Assembly: GCF_012849375.1 (NCBI RefSeq)
Contig: NZ_CP051684.1
Span: 5,394,001-5,458,000, forward strand
DNA: 64,000 bases
DNA from: Duganella dendranthematis
GTDB lineage: Bacteria; Pseudomonadota; Gammaproteobacteria; Burkholderiales; Burkholderiaceae_D
Direction of reading: 5' to 3'
Position 1 is the stretch's first letter, and every line of letters starts with the position of its first letter. Below, piece by piece: positions 35,402-43,245 of this stretch. The notes under the pieces are model-generated. The model made no database searches. It saw only the letters and a program-made list of their open reading frames with translations, and was not told the origin of the DNA. Position numbers and translations under genes: made by a program.

Positions 35402-35750
35402 ACTCGCTGAATACGGTTTAAATTGTGTCGATCGCGAGCATATTATTTTTATTGCGAAATCTGTCTGGTATTACGACTTGATACCGGATTTGGGACAGAT
35501 AGCCGGTCCATTTCGAAACGATGTTGGCTATCTGATCGATTGCTTGGCACGATTCAACGTGCTGCCGAAGCAACGTAAACTGGATCTGATTACGGCGGTA
35601 GAACCGTATAAACCCAACTCCCCGGCTGAGGATTCCGCTTGCCACGATCCGCGTGCACGGGCCTGGAACGCCAGTTGCGACATCATGCCGTTCATGGGCG
35701 ATATCCTGCCATTTCAAACCCGCCACTACGCTTCCGGCTGGGGCTGGTAA
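35373..35750 (+). CDS. Unknown protein coupled to the nucleotidyltransferase
   Basis: The 125-residue product has no signal peptide or membrane helix and I do not recognise it. The first 75 residues (ELAEYGLNCVDREHIIFIAK and DVGYLIDCLARFNVLPKQRK) look globular and helical; the last 45 are rich in Pro, Trp and His and look less structured. It overlaps the nucleotidyltransferase gene by 29 bases and has a very strong Shine-Dalgarno (AAGGAGG, 35359-35366), so both are made together. It could be the antitoxin or an accessory part of that module. The composition becomes more G+C rich after about 35590, so the tail may come from a junction with host DNA. Confidence 0.6.
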   Translation: MIPAVKMLNELAEYGLNCVDREHIIFIAKSVWYYDLIPDLGQIAGPFRNDVGYLIDCLARFNVLPKQRKLDLITAVEPYKPNSPAEDSACHDPRARAWNASCDIMPFMGDILPFQTRHYASGWGW

Positions 35751-35793
35751 TTGTAAATAAATTTTCATCTCATCGGGAACCTGGACATGCGGC

Positions 35794-35811
35794 CTGTGGT
35801 CTAAACCACAG
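35794..35811. repeat. 7-bp inverted repeat upstream of the PEP-CTERM gene
   Basis: CTGTGGT (35794-35800) and ACCACAG (35805-35811) flank CTAA. The palindrome lies 36 bases before the PEP-CTERM gene start, between the nucleotidyltransferase module and that gene. No T-run follows, so an operator or leader hairpin is more likely than a terminator. Confidence 0.6.
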
Positions 35812-35846
35812 CAAGTTGAGCCGTATAACCCTACCCGGGAGGTGCT

Positions 35847-36890
35847 ATGAAGCCGATCAACCATCTGGTGGGGCTGCTGGTGGCCGCCGCCAGTTGCTCC
35901 GCCGTTGCCGTGCCCTTGCTGTCCGAGGGCTTTGATGACATCCGCGCGCTGCCCGCCAACGGCTGGGTGCTGATCAATAACAGTGCGCCGCCCGGCAGCA
36001 CCAGCTGGTTCCAGGGCAATCCGGGATTCTTCCCGGCCGCCGCCGGGCCCGCCGATTCCTACATCGCGGCTAACTTCAACAATGCCGCATTCGGCGGCGC
36101 AGTCAGCAACTGGTTGCTGACGCCGGAAGTCAATCTCTACAATGGCGAGTCGCTGAACTTCTCGCTGCGTCTGCTGGGCGAGGGCGCGCTGGACCGGGTG
36201 GAAGTCTACTTCAGCACCAGCGGCGCCAGCACCGACGTCAGCAACAGTTTCTCTTTGCTGACGGCGTTTGAGGCGGATCTCGATACCGGCTGGCGACAAC
36301 GCGCCGTGCTGGTCGACGGCCTGACCGGGCCGGCCAGCGGCCGCTTCGGCTTCCGCTACGTGGTCGACGATACCAGTCTCAACGGCAACTACATCGGCCT
36401 CGACAGCGTCAGCATCAACGCCATTCCCGAACCGTCGACCGTGGCGCTGATGTGCCTGGGCGCGATGGCCTTACGTTTCCGCCAGCGCTGGTGCCGCCGT
36501 TGGCTGTTCGCCGGCGGCATGGCCAGCCTGACGCTGGCGGCGCATGCGGCCTCGCCGGATCAAGACGGCGTGATGCGGTTTCCGCACGTGCAGGTCATAG
36601 CTCAGCCGGCCACGCAGCCAGCCCCGTCCGGTGGTGGGTTCATGGCCTATAAAGACCCGGTCACCGGCAAGTTGACCAGCCCAAATCCAGAACAGGCCGC
36701 CTTGCTGACTTCGGCGCTGCGCGTGGCGGCCCCGCTGGCCAAGCAGGCGCCGCCGCAAGTGGCGCGCGCGCAGCACGGCGGCGTGCGCCTGATGCTGGAC
36801 GAGCGCCACGACCGCTTCGCCGTCGCCCGCAAGGCGGCTGATGGCAGCGTCACCCAATCCTGCGAGCCGGCGCCGGGAGAGCAAAAATGA
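35847..36890 (+). CDS. Choice-of-anchor J / PEP-CTERM protein fused to a post-PEP-CTERM-1-type domain
   Basis: The 347-residue protein has a signal peptide (NHLVGLLVAAASCSAVAVP), a beta-sandwich choice-of-anchor J domain (about 22-190: LLSEGFDDIRALPANGWVLINNS, SWFQGNPGFFP, SNWLLTPEV), then a PEP-CTERM exosortase signal: IPEPST at about 193, hydrophobic helix, Arg cluster RFRQRWCRRW. Unusually it continues: a second signal-peptide-like stretch (RRWLFAGGMASLTLAAHAA) and a C-terminal domain with FMAYKDPVTGKLTSPNPEQAALL, resembling the domain often found next to PEP-CTERM genes. A MALRFRQRW start inside the frame could give the second part separately. It overlaps the metalloprotease gene by four bases; Shine-Dalgarno GGGAGG. 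Confidence 0.82.
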   Translation: MKPINHLVGLLVAAASCSAVAVPLLSEGFDDIRALPANGWVLINNSAPPGSTSWFQGNPGFFPAAAGPADSYIAANFNNAAFGGAVSNWLLTPEVNLYNGESLNFSLRLLGEGALDRVEVYFSTSGASTDVSNSFSLLTAFEADLDTGWRQRAVLVDGLTGPASGRFGFRYVVDDTSLNGNYIGLDSVSINAIPEPSTVALMCLGAMALRFRQRWCRRWLFAGGMASLTLAAHAASPDQDGVMRFPHVQVIAQPATQPAPSGGGFMAYKDPVTGKLTSPNPEQAALLTSALRVAAPLAKQAPPQVARAQHGGVRLMLDERHDRFAVARKAADGSVTQSCEPAPGEQK

Positions 36891-38290
36891 ACATGCTGCT
36901 GACCATCTTGCTGGCGCTGCTGCTGTGCTCCAACAGCTGGGCCGCCGCCACCATCACCATCGTCAATGGCGACCCCGCTGGCGTCGGCTTCAACGATCCG
37001 ACGCCGGTGACGCCGGTGGGCGGCAACACCGGCATTACGCTGGGTGCGCAACGTTTGAACGCGTTCCAGGCCGCCGCCAGCAAATGGGGCGAAACGCTGG
37101 ATAGCAACGTCCCCATCCGCGTGCTGGCCACCTGGGAAGCGCTGCCGTGCACCGACACTGCCGCCGTACTGGGCAGCGCCGGCGCGCTGGAAGTGTTTTC
37201 CGACTTCCCCGGCGCGCCGCAAGCCAACGCCTGGTTCGGCAAGGCCGAGACCAACAAATTGATCGGCTTCGACGCCGACCCGGACACGCCGGATATCCGC
37301 GCCCGTTTCAACGTCAACCTGGGGCAGCCCGGCTGCTTCACCGGTTCGCCGTTCTATCTCGGGCTGGACAACAACCATGGATCGAATACCGACCTGGTGA
37401 CGGTGCTGCTGCACGAGTTTGCGCACGGCCTCGGCTTCCAGACCTACACCGATGACGAAACCGGCGAGCTGCTGGCCGGCATTCCCAGCATCTGGGATTA
37501 CTTCCTGCTGGATACGACCACCGGCAAAGTTTGGACGGATATGAACAACGCCGAACGGGTGGCGTCGGCCATCAAGTCTGGCAAGCTGGTGTGGAATGGC
37601 GTGCAGGTCACCAATGCCGCGCAGGTTGTCTTGCAGGCTGGTACGCCGATCCTGACCGTGTTGACGCCACCGGAAGTGGCGGGCATCTACCAGGTAGGCA
37701 CTGCCGCCTTCGGGCCGCCGTTGAGTAGCCCCGGCGTGACCGGCGAGGTGATGCCGGTGGTGGATACGCCACCGGATCTGGGCCTGGCGTGCGTGCCGCT
37801 GTCGGACCTCAACACGCGCGCGGTGCGGGGCAAGATCGCGATGATCGACCGGGGCACGTGTACTTTCGTGGTCAAGATTCGCAATGTGCAGGAGGCGGGC
37901 GCCGTCGGCACGATCGTGGTCGACAATGTGGCCGGGGCGCCGCCGCCTGGTATTGGCGGCAGCGATCCGGGCATTGTGATCCCGGTGGTGCGCATTACGC
38001 TGGAAGACGGGCAGGCGCTGAAGCAGGCTATCGCCAGGCGCACCCGCACGCATTCCGGCATGTACGCCAACCTCGGCGTCAATCTGGGCATACGGGCCGG
38101 CACCGATCCGCTGGGGAGGGTGCTGATGTATGCGCCACGGCCCAATCAGCCGGGTTCGTCGGTGTCGCACTGCGATACCAGCGCCACGCCCAACCAGCTG
38201 ATGGAGCCGGCCATCAATGCCGACCTGCGGCATGAAGTCAAGCCGCCGTTCGACCTGACTTATCCGCTGCTGAAGGACATCGGCTGGTGA
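36887..38290 (+). CDS. Secreted PA-domain zinc metalloprotease
   Basis: The 467-residue protein has a signal peptide (LLTILLALLLCSNSWAAA) and a zinc protease core with LLHEFAHGLGFQ at about residues 176-184 (HExxHGLGF). A PA (protease-associated) domain is inserted around 250-390 (KIAMIDRGTCTFVVKIRNVQEAGAVGTIVVDN). The core returns at the end (LMEPAINADLRHEVKPPFDLTYPLLKDIGW). Metzincins have HExxHxxGxxH; here the last position is Thr, so the third metal ligand is elsewhere. The LTYPLLKDIGW ending is typical for this secreted group, which often accompanies PEP-CTERM proteins. It is translationally coupled to the PEP-CTERM fusion gene upstream. Confidence 0.85.
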   Translation: MNMLLTILLALLLCSNSWAAATITIVNGDPAGVGFNDPTPVTPVGGNTGITLGAQRLNAFQAAASKWGETLDSNVPIRVLATWEALPCTDTAAVLGSAGALEVFSDFPGAPQANAWFGKAETNKLIGFDADPDTPDIRARFNVNLGQPGCFTGSPFYLGLDNNHGSNTDLVTVLLHEFAHGLGFQTYTDDETGELLAGIPSIWDYFLLDTTTGKVWTDMNNAERVASAIKSGKLVWNGVQVTNAAQVVLQAGTPILTVLTPPEVAGIYQVGTAAFGPPLSSPGVTGEVMPVVDTPPDLGLACVPLSDLNTRAVRGKIAMIDRGTCTFVVKIRNVQEAGAVGTIVVDNVAGAPPPGIGGSDPGIVIPVVRITLEDGQALKQAIARRTRTHSGMYANLGVNLGIRAGTDPLGRVLMYAPRPNQPGSSVSHCDTSATPNQLMEPAINADLRHEVKPPFDLTYPLLKDIGW

Positions 38291-38623
38291 TCAGGCCGGG
38301 GCGGTGGTGACGTAATCGACAATGCGGTCGGCGCAGGCTTCGGAAATTGCAATGAAACGGGCTCCGTTGCGGAAGCGGCCGTGGGAGCCTACGGCGCTGC
38401 TATTGACGACGGTCAGCGTGATCTCGTTGCGGATCGCGCTGCCGGGAAAGCAGAAATTCAGTAGCAATTGTTCATCAGTCGGCATGGCGTGGTCGCTGAC
38501 AAATGCTACGCCCATGCGCGAGATATCGATGATCTGCGTCGGTTGTGCGTGTTTTCCTTGCATGTCACTGAGATAGGCGTCTACCTGTAGCAAACGCCGT
38601 ACATGCTCTCGTCTCGGGTCCAT
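38291..38623 (-). CDS. PilZ domain protein (c-di-GMP receptor type)
   Basis: The 110-residue single-domain protein has the two c-di-GMP contact motifs of PilZ: RREHVRR near the start and the DISRMGV (D-x-S-x-x-G) strand at about 33. It should bind cyclic di-GMP and pass the signal to an unknown partner such as motility or exopolysaccharide machinery. It is a single gene, convergent with the metalloprotease (adjacent stops) and divergent from the helicase. Confidence 0.88.
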   Translation of the reverse strand: MDPRREHVRRLLQVDAYLSDMQGKHAQPTQIIDISRMGVAFVSDHAMPTDEQLLLNFCFPGSAIRNEITLTVVNSSAVGSHGRFRNGARFIAISEACADRIVDYVTTAPA

Positions 38624-38706
38624 CGTTTTTTGGGATAGCCGCTAAAACCAGTAGTATAGTGTGGCGGCGTACATACCGGCGATATGTTTTTTAATACGCT
38701 GAGTGC

Positions 38707-40041
38707 ATGACTACACCACTCGACAAGAAGATAGACCGGCTGCTGCACAAGGTATTCGGTATGGAGGCGCTGCGCGATGGCCAGCGCCGCGTGATCGACA
38801 GCGTGCTGGCCGGCCGCGACACGCTGGCCGTGATGCCCACCGGCAGCGGAAAATCGCTGTGTTACCAGCTACCGGCGCGGCTGATGGATGGCATGACGCT
38901 GGTGGTGTCGCCGCTGATCTCGCTGATGAAGGACCAGGCCGAGCGGCTGGAGGAGACCGGCATCGCCAGCGCCACGCAGGTCAACAGCAGCCTGTCCCGC
39001 GCCGACGAGCTGGAGGCGCTGGAGAGCATCGAAAAGGCCGGCAAGGACGTGGTGTTCTGCACCCCCGAGCGGCTGGCCACGGCCGAGTTCCAGGAACTGC
39101 TGAAGCAGAAGAAAATCGCGCTGGTCGTCATCGACGAGGCGCACTGCATTTCACAATGGGGCCACGATTTCAGGCCGGCGTTCATGGAAATCGGCGCCGC
39201 GCTGGAAGCGCTGGGCAAGCCGCAGGTACTGGCCCTGACCGCCACCGCCACCGATGACGTCATCGCCGACATCCGCAGCCAGCTTGGCCGACCGCGCATG
39301 CGCGTGGTGAATACCGGAATTTACCGGCCCAACCTGCAATATCGCGTGCGCCAGGTGACCAATCCGGAGGAAAAGAACCAGATGCTGCTGGACCTGGTGC
39401 GCGAGACGCCGGGCGTCGGCATCATCTACGCCGCCACGGTCAAGGCGGTGAACGAGACCTACCGGCTGCTGCTGGACGCCGGCGAAAGCGTCACGCTCTA
39501 TCACGGCCGTCTGAAAGCGGCGGAGCGTAGCGAGAACCAGAACCTGTTCATGAACGGCGAGCGGCGCGTGATGGTGGCGACCAACGCCTTCGGCATGGGC
39601 ATCGACAAAACCGACACCCGCTTCGTCATCCATTTGCAAGTGCCGGGCAACCTGGAAGCCTATTATCAGGAATCCGGCCGCGCCGGCCGCGATGGCGAGG
39701 ATGCCGAATGCACGCTGCTGTACTACCACGACGATACGCGGCTACAGAAGTTCTTCCTCATGAAGAGCAAGGCGCCCGACGAGAAGCATGAGCTGGACCG
39801 CGAAAAGCTGGAACGCATGATCGGCTACGCGCAAAGCGGCTTTTGCCGCTGGAAGCTTCTGCTGGATTACTTTGGCGATCCGGTGCCGGGCTTCGAGCAC
39901 TGCTGCCGCTGCGACAACTGCCTGGCGCCGCCGGTCATTTCCGCGTTAGGGGATAACCTCGAACAGCAGGAACTGGGTCACCTGGGTCTTGCTGAAGTTA
40001 TCGTCCGAGATCAGCACCAGGCTGGCGTGGCCGTTGGCTAG
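38707..40041 (+). CDS. RecQ-family ATP-dependent DNA helicase, short form
   Basis: The 444-residue helicase unwinds DNA 3' to 5'. Motifs in order: Q-like GMEALRDGQRRVIDSVL, Walker A MPTGSGKSLCYQLPA (about 44-50), DEAH in VIDEAHCISQWGHDFRP, LALTATAT, motif V VMVATNAFGMGIDKTD, motif VI YYQESGRAGRDG, and the zinc cysteines in SGFCRWKLL...EHCCRCDNCL. It stops soon after the zinc region, with no winged-helix or HRDC domain. The last 32 residues are read antisense to the phytase-like gene (96-base overlap) and look like run-on rather than native sequence, so the original end may have been lost. Confidence 0.88.
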   Translation: MTTPLDKKIDRLLHKVFGMEALRDGQRRVIDSVLAGRDTLAVMPTGSGKSLCYQLPARLMDGMTLVVSPLISLMKDQAERLEETGIASATQVNSSLSRADELEALESIEKAGKDVVFCTPERLATAEFQELLKQKKIALVVIDEAHCISQWGHDFRPAFMEIGAALEALGKPQVLALTATATDDVIADIRSQLGRPRMRVVNTGIYRPNLQYRVRQVTNPEEKNQMLLDLVRETPGVGIIYAATVKAVNETYRLLLDAGESVTLYHGRLKAAERSENQNLFMNGERRVMVATNAFGMGIDKTDTRFVIHLQVPGNLEAYYQESGRAGRDGEDAECTLLYYHDDTRLQKFFLMKSKAPDEKHELDREKLERMIGYAQSGFCRWKLLLDYFGDPVPGFEHCCRCDNCLAPPVISALGDNLEQQELGHLGLAEVIVRDQHQAGVAVG

Positions 40042-41076
40042 GCGCGGGCCGAACGAAATCCCTTCCAGGTTATCGATGATCGGCAGGCCGACGCTGGCCA
40101 GGTCCAGCACCAGGCGCTTCTTCACTTGCGTGAACGTTGCGCCTGGTAGCGTCGGCAGGTGCTGGATGTCGGTGGCGCCGGTGGTATCGATTTCGTAGAT
40201 GCGCACATAGGTCTTGTAGCTGTTGTCGTCGGCCTGCACGCCCGAGCGTTCCAGCGTCAGCATGCGGGTATCGCTCAGGGCCAGCATCTCCGAGATGCCG
40301 TTATCGGCTTCCTTGCCCTTGCCGGGCGTGGCCGGAATCGCGTCGAGCGGATAGGCATACTGGCCCAGTACCTTGCCGTCACGGGTAAAGTGGGTGATGC
40401 GGTTGACCGCGCCGTGCATCGGGTCAGGCGCCGGACCATCCTGGTACATCGGGCCTTCCAGCGACACCCACAGCGTGCGGCCGTCCGGCGCAAAGCTCAA
40501 GCCTTCAAACGCCTGATTGTCGCGCGGGCCGACCTTGCGCTCCTTGGATACCGTAAACAGCGGCGGCAGCGGCAGTTCGGAGATAAAACTACCATCGCGG
40601 CGCGCATGACGCACAAACGGATCGAGGCCCAGCTTGACGTCACCTTCGCTGGCGTACCAGATGCTGCCGTCCTGCGGATCGACGCGCATGGTTTCCAGGT
40701 CCGGCACCACGCCGACGCCTGCCTTGTAGGCTTCCTTGGATGGATAGACGCTGCCGTCCGGCTGCAACAGAAGCGATACGCCGGTCAGCTGCGCTGATTT
40801 GAACGCGTGTTCGTCGAACGCCAGCTTGGCGCGGTAGTAGCGCGCCGGATTGTGCTGCGAACGGTCGTCGCTGATCATCAACCATTCGTCATTGGCGGCA
40901 TCGTAGTCGATGCCGGACAGGCCGCCCACCATCGTGCCTTCGTACTGCATGCGGTAAGGCAGGCGCTGTTCGCCGATGAAGCGCAGGCTGGAGATAGTTT
41001 CAGGTTGCTGAATCGGCAGCTGCGCGCAGGCTGCAAGCATTAGCGCGCTGATAAGAGTGGCGATGGTCTTTTTCAT
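39946..41076 (-). CDS. Phytase-like esterase-domain lipoprotein
   Basis: The 376-residue protein has a lipoprotein signal (ISALMLAACAQ, lipidated Cys at about 17) and a beta-propeller of the phytase-like family: GGLSGIDYDAANDEWLMISDDRSQHNPARYYRAKL, DLETMRVDPQDGSIWYASEG, RDNQAFEGLSFAPDGRTLWVSLEGPM, and DNLEGISFGPRLANGHASLVLISDDNF. Family members are periplasmic or outer-membrane anchored phosphoesterases whose substrates are mostly unknown. It is 17 bases downstream of the COG0523 GTPase in the same direction, so it may be part of that metal-regulated unit, which is an inference. Confidence 0.88.
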   Translation of the reverse strand: MKKTIATLISALMLAACAQLPIQQPETISSLRFIGEQRLPYRMQYEGTMVGGLSGIDYDAANDEWLMISDDRSQHNPARYYRAKLAFDEHAFKSAQLTGVSLLLQPDGSVYPSKEAYKAGVGVVPDLETMRVDPQDGSIWYASEGDVKLGLDPFVRHARRDGSFISELPLPPLFTVSKERKVGPRDNQAFEGLSFAPDGRTLWVSLEGPMYQDGPAPDPMHGAVNRITHFTRDGKVLGQYAYPLDAIPATPGKGKEADNGISEMLALSDTRMLTLERSGVQADDNSYKTYVRIYEIDTTGATDIQHLPTLPGATFTQVKKRLVLDLASVGLPIIDNLEGISFGPRLANGHASLVLISDDNFSKTQVTQFLLFEVIP

Positions 41077-41093
41077 GGAGGCGCATCATAGCA

Positions 41094-42242
<1,149 letters not shown>

Positions 42243-42261
42243 GCTGAATCTCACTTAATAA

Positions 42262-42278
42262 ATGCAATCGAGTTGCAT
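42262..42278. promoter_or_regulatory. Metal-regulator operator candidate 1
   Basis: ATGCAA-TCGAG-TTGCAT is a perfect 6-5-6 inverted repeat overlapping the -10 end of the COG0523 promoter. It shares the GCAA-N5-TTGC core with the palindrome at 42299-42317. The adjacent Zur-like gene suggests, but does not prove, that Zur binds here. Confidence 0.7.
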
Positions 42279-42305
42279 ATTAAGCGGATTCAATCGTTAA
42301 CGCAA
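42277..42305 (-). promoter_or_regulatory. Sigma70 promoter of the COG0523 gene
   Basis: Minus-strand TTGCGT (42300-42305) and TAATAT (42277-42282) are exactly 17 bases apart. The -35 lies within palindrome 2 and the -10 touches palindrome 1, a layout expected for tight repression. Confidence 0.7.
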
Positions 42306-42317
42306 CAGGGTTGCGTT
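42299..42317. promoter_or_regulatory. Metal-regulator operator candidate 2
   Basis: AACGCAA-CAGGG-TTGCGTT is a perfect 7-5-7 inverted repeat covering the -35 of the COG0523 promoter. Same core and spacing as candidate 1; centres are 38 bases apart. Confidence 0.72.
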
Positions 42318-42331
42318 AGTTTGGCGTTAAA

Positions 42332-42760
42332 TTATTTCTTGCGGTTGCAGCTGGCGCAGGTGCCCTTGATGAGGAAGTCGACTTCCTGGGTCTGGAAGCC
42401 GTCCGGCAACTTGATCTTGCGCGGCAGCGCCACGTCGGTGAAGCAGGTGACCTGTTCGCACTTGGTGCACTGGAAGTGCGCATGCTCGTGCGCGTGCTGG
42501 CCGGCGCCGGCGCTGAAGCGCCATACCTGATCGGCGCCGGCGATGCGGTGGATCAGCTCATTTTCGGTCAGCCATTCCAGCACGCGGTACAGCGTAACCG
42601 AGTCGAGTTCCTCACGCGTGGTCTTGGCCAGGTGGGCTTGAATCTCGTGATGGGTCAGCGATTTTTTCTGGCCCAGTAAAAAGTCCAGGACCAGGACGCG
42701 CTGGCGGGTGACGCGGGCGCCGGTAGCGCGGATTTGTGATTCGGCGATATCTGTGTGCAT
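42332..42760 (-). CDS. Fur family transcriptional regulator, Zur-like
   Basis: The 142-residue repressor has the Fur winged helix (GARVTRQRVLVLDFLLGQKKSLTHHEIQAHLAK; ELDSVTLYRVLEWLTENELIHRI), a His-rich metal site (GQHAHEHAHFQCTKCEQV) and two Cys pairs for structural zinc (CTKC and CASC at the end). Being next to a COG0523 GTPase and a ZnuD-like receptor, it is most likely the zinc sensor Zur rather than Fur or PerR. It is followed 77 bases later by the COG0523 gene and is divergent from the small His/Cys protein gene. Confidence 0.87.
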   Translation of the reverse strand: MHTDIAESQIRATGARVTRQRVLVLDFLLGQKKSLTHHEIQAHLAKTTREELDSVTLYRVLEWLTENELIHRIAGADQVWRFSAGAGQHAHEHAHFQCTKCEQVTCFTDVALPRKIKLPDGFQTQEVDFLIKGTCASCNRKK

Positions 42761-42804
42761 CCTGCTATGGTAACACGGCGCGTATTGCGGTTAGAATACC
42801 GGCC

Positions 42805-43146
42805 ATGAAGTCCCGCCGCCCGTTTGTTCATCTGTTCCTCGCGCTCCTGCTGCTGCTTACGCAACAGGTCGGGGTAACGCACATCTATTCGCACTGGGAT
42901 GGCATTGAGCAGCAGAACGTCCAGCTGAGCGACGAGGACCACGCCGAACACCGCAAACGCGTCGCCGTCCACAAGGTCTGCGCGGAATGCGTGTCGGTGG
43001 CGCAGATGTCGGTTGCCATCACCAGTTCGCCGCTGACACTGGCCATTTCCACCCTCAGCACCGGCCCGGTCACCGTGCCGACCACGCTGCCGGCGTGCGA
43101 ACGTACCACCTGCGTCTTCCAGTCCCGCGCACCACCTCTGGCCTGA
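42805..43146 (+). CDS. Small exported His/Cys protein, DUF2946-like, next to a ZnuD-like receptor
   Basis: The 113-residue protein has an N-terminal membrane/signal segment (FVHLFLALLLLLTQQVG), then a His- and acid-rich part (HIYSHWDG, DEDHAEHRKRVAVHKVCAECVSVAQ), a second hydrophobic stretch and an ending CVFQSRAPP typical for DUF2946-like proteins. The HKVCAEC motif could bind zinc or copper. It starts 44 bases from the divergent Zur-like gene and lies upstream of the ZnuD-like receptor in the same direction, so it may be a periplasmic metal handler. The family is uncharacterised. Confidence 0.72.
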   Translation: MKSRRPFVHLFLALLLLLTQQVGVTHIYSHWDGIEQQNVQLSDEDHAEHRKRVAVHKVCAECVSVAQMSVAITSSPLTLAISTLSTGPVTVPTTLPACERTTCVFQSRAPPLA

Positions 43147-43245
43147 CACCCAAAATCCGTTTTTACATTTTGAGTTTTTTGCGCCGCTGCGGCCCGCAAG
43201 GGTACGTTGCGCGCGACCGTCAATTACATCGCTAGAGGTTTTACC

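Noticed and set aside
35418..36299. Minus-strand open frame spanning the unknown 125-residue gene and the PEP-CTERM gene
   Set aside because: It crosses two genes with good ribosome binding sites and has no start signal or domain.
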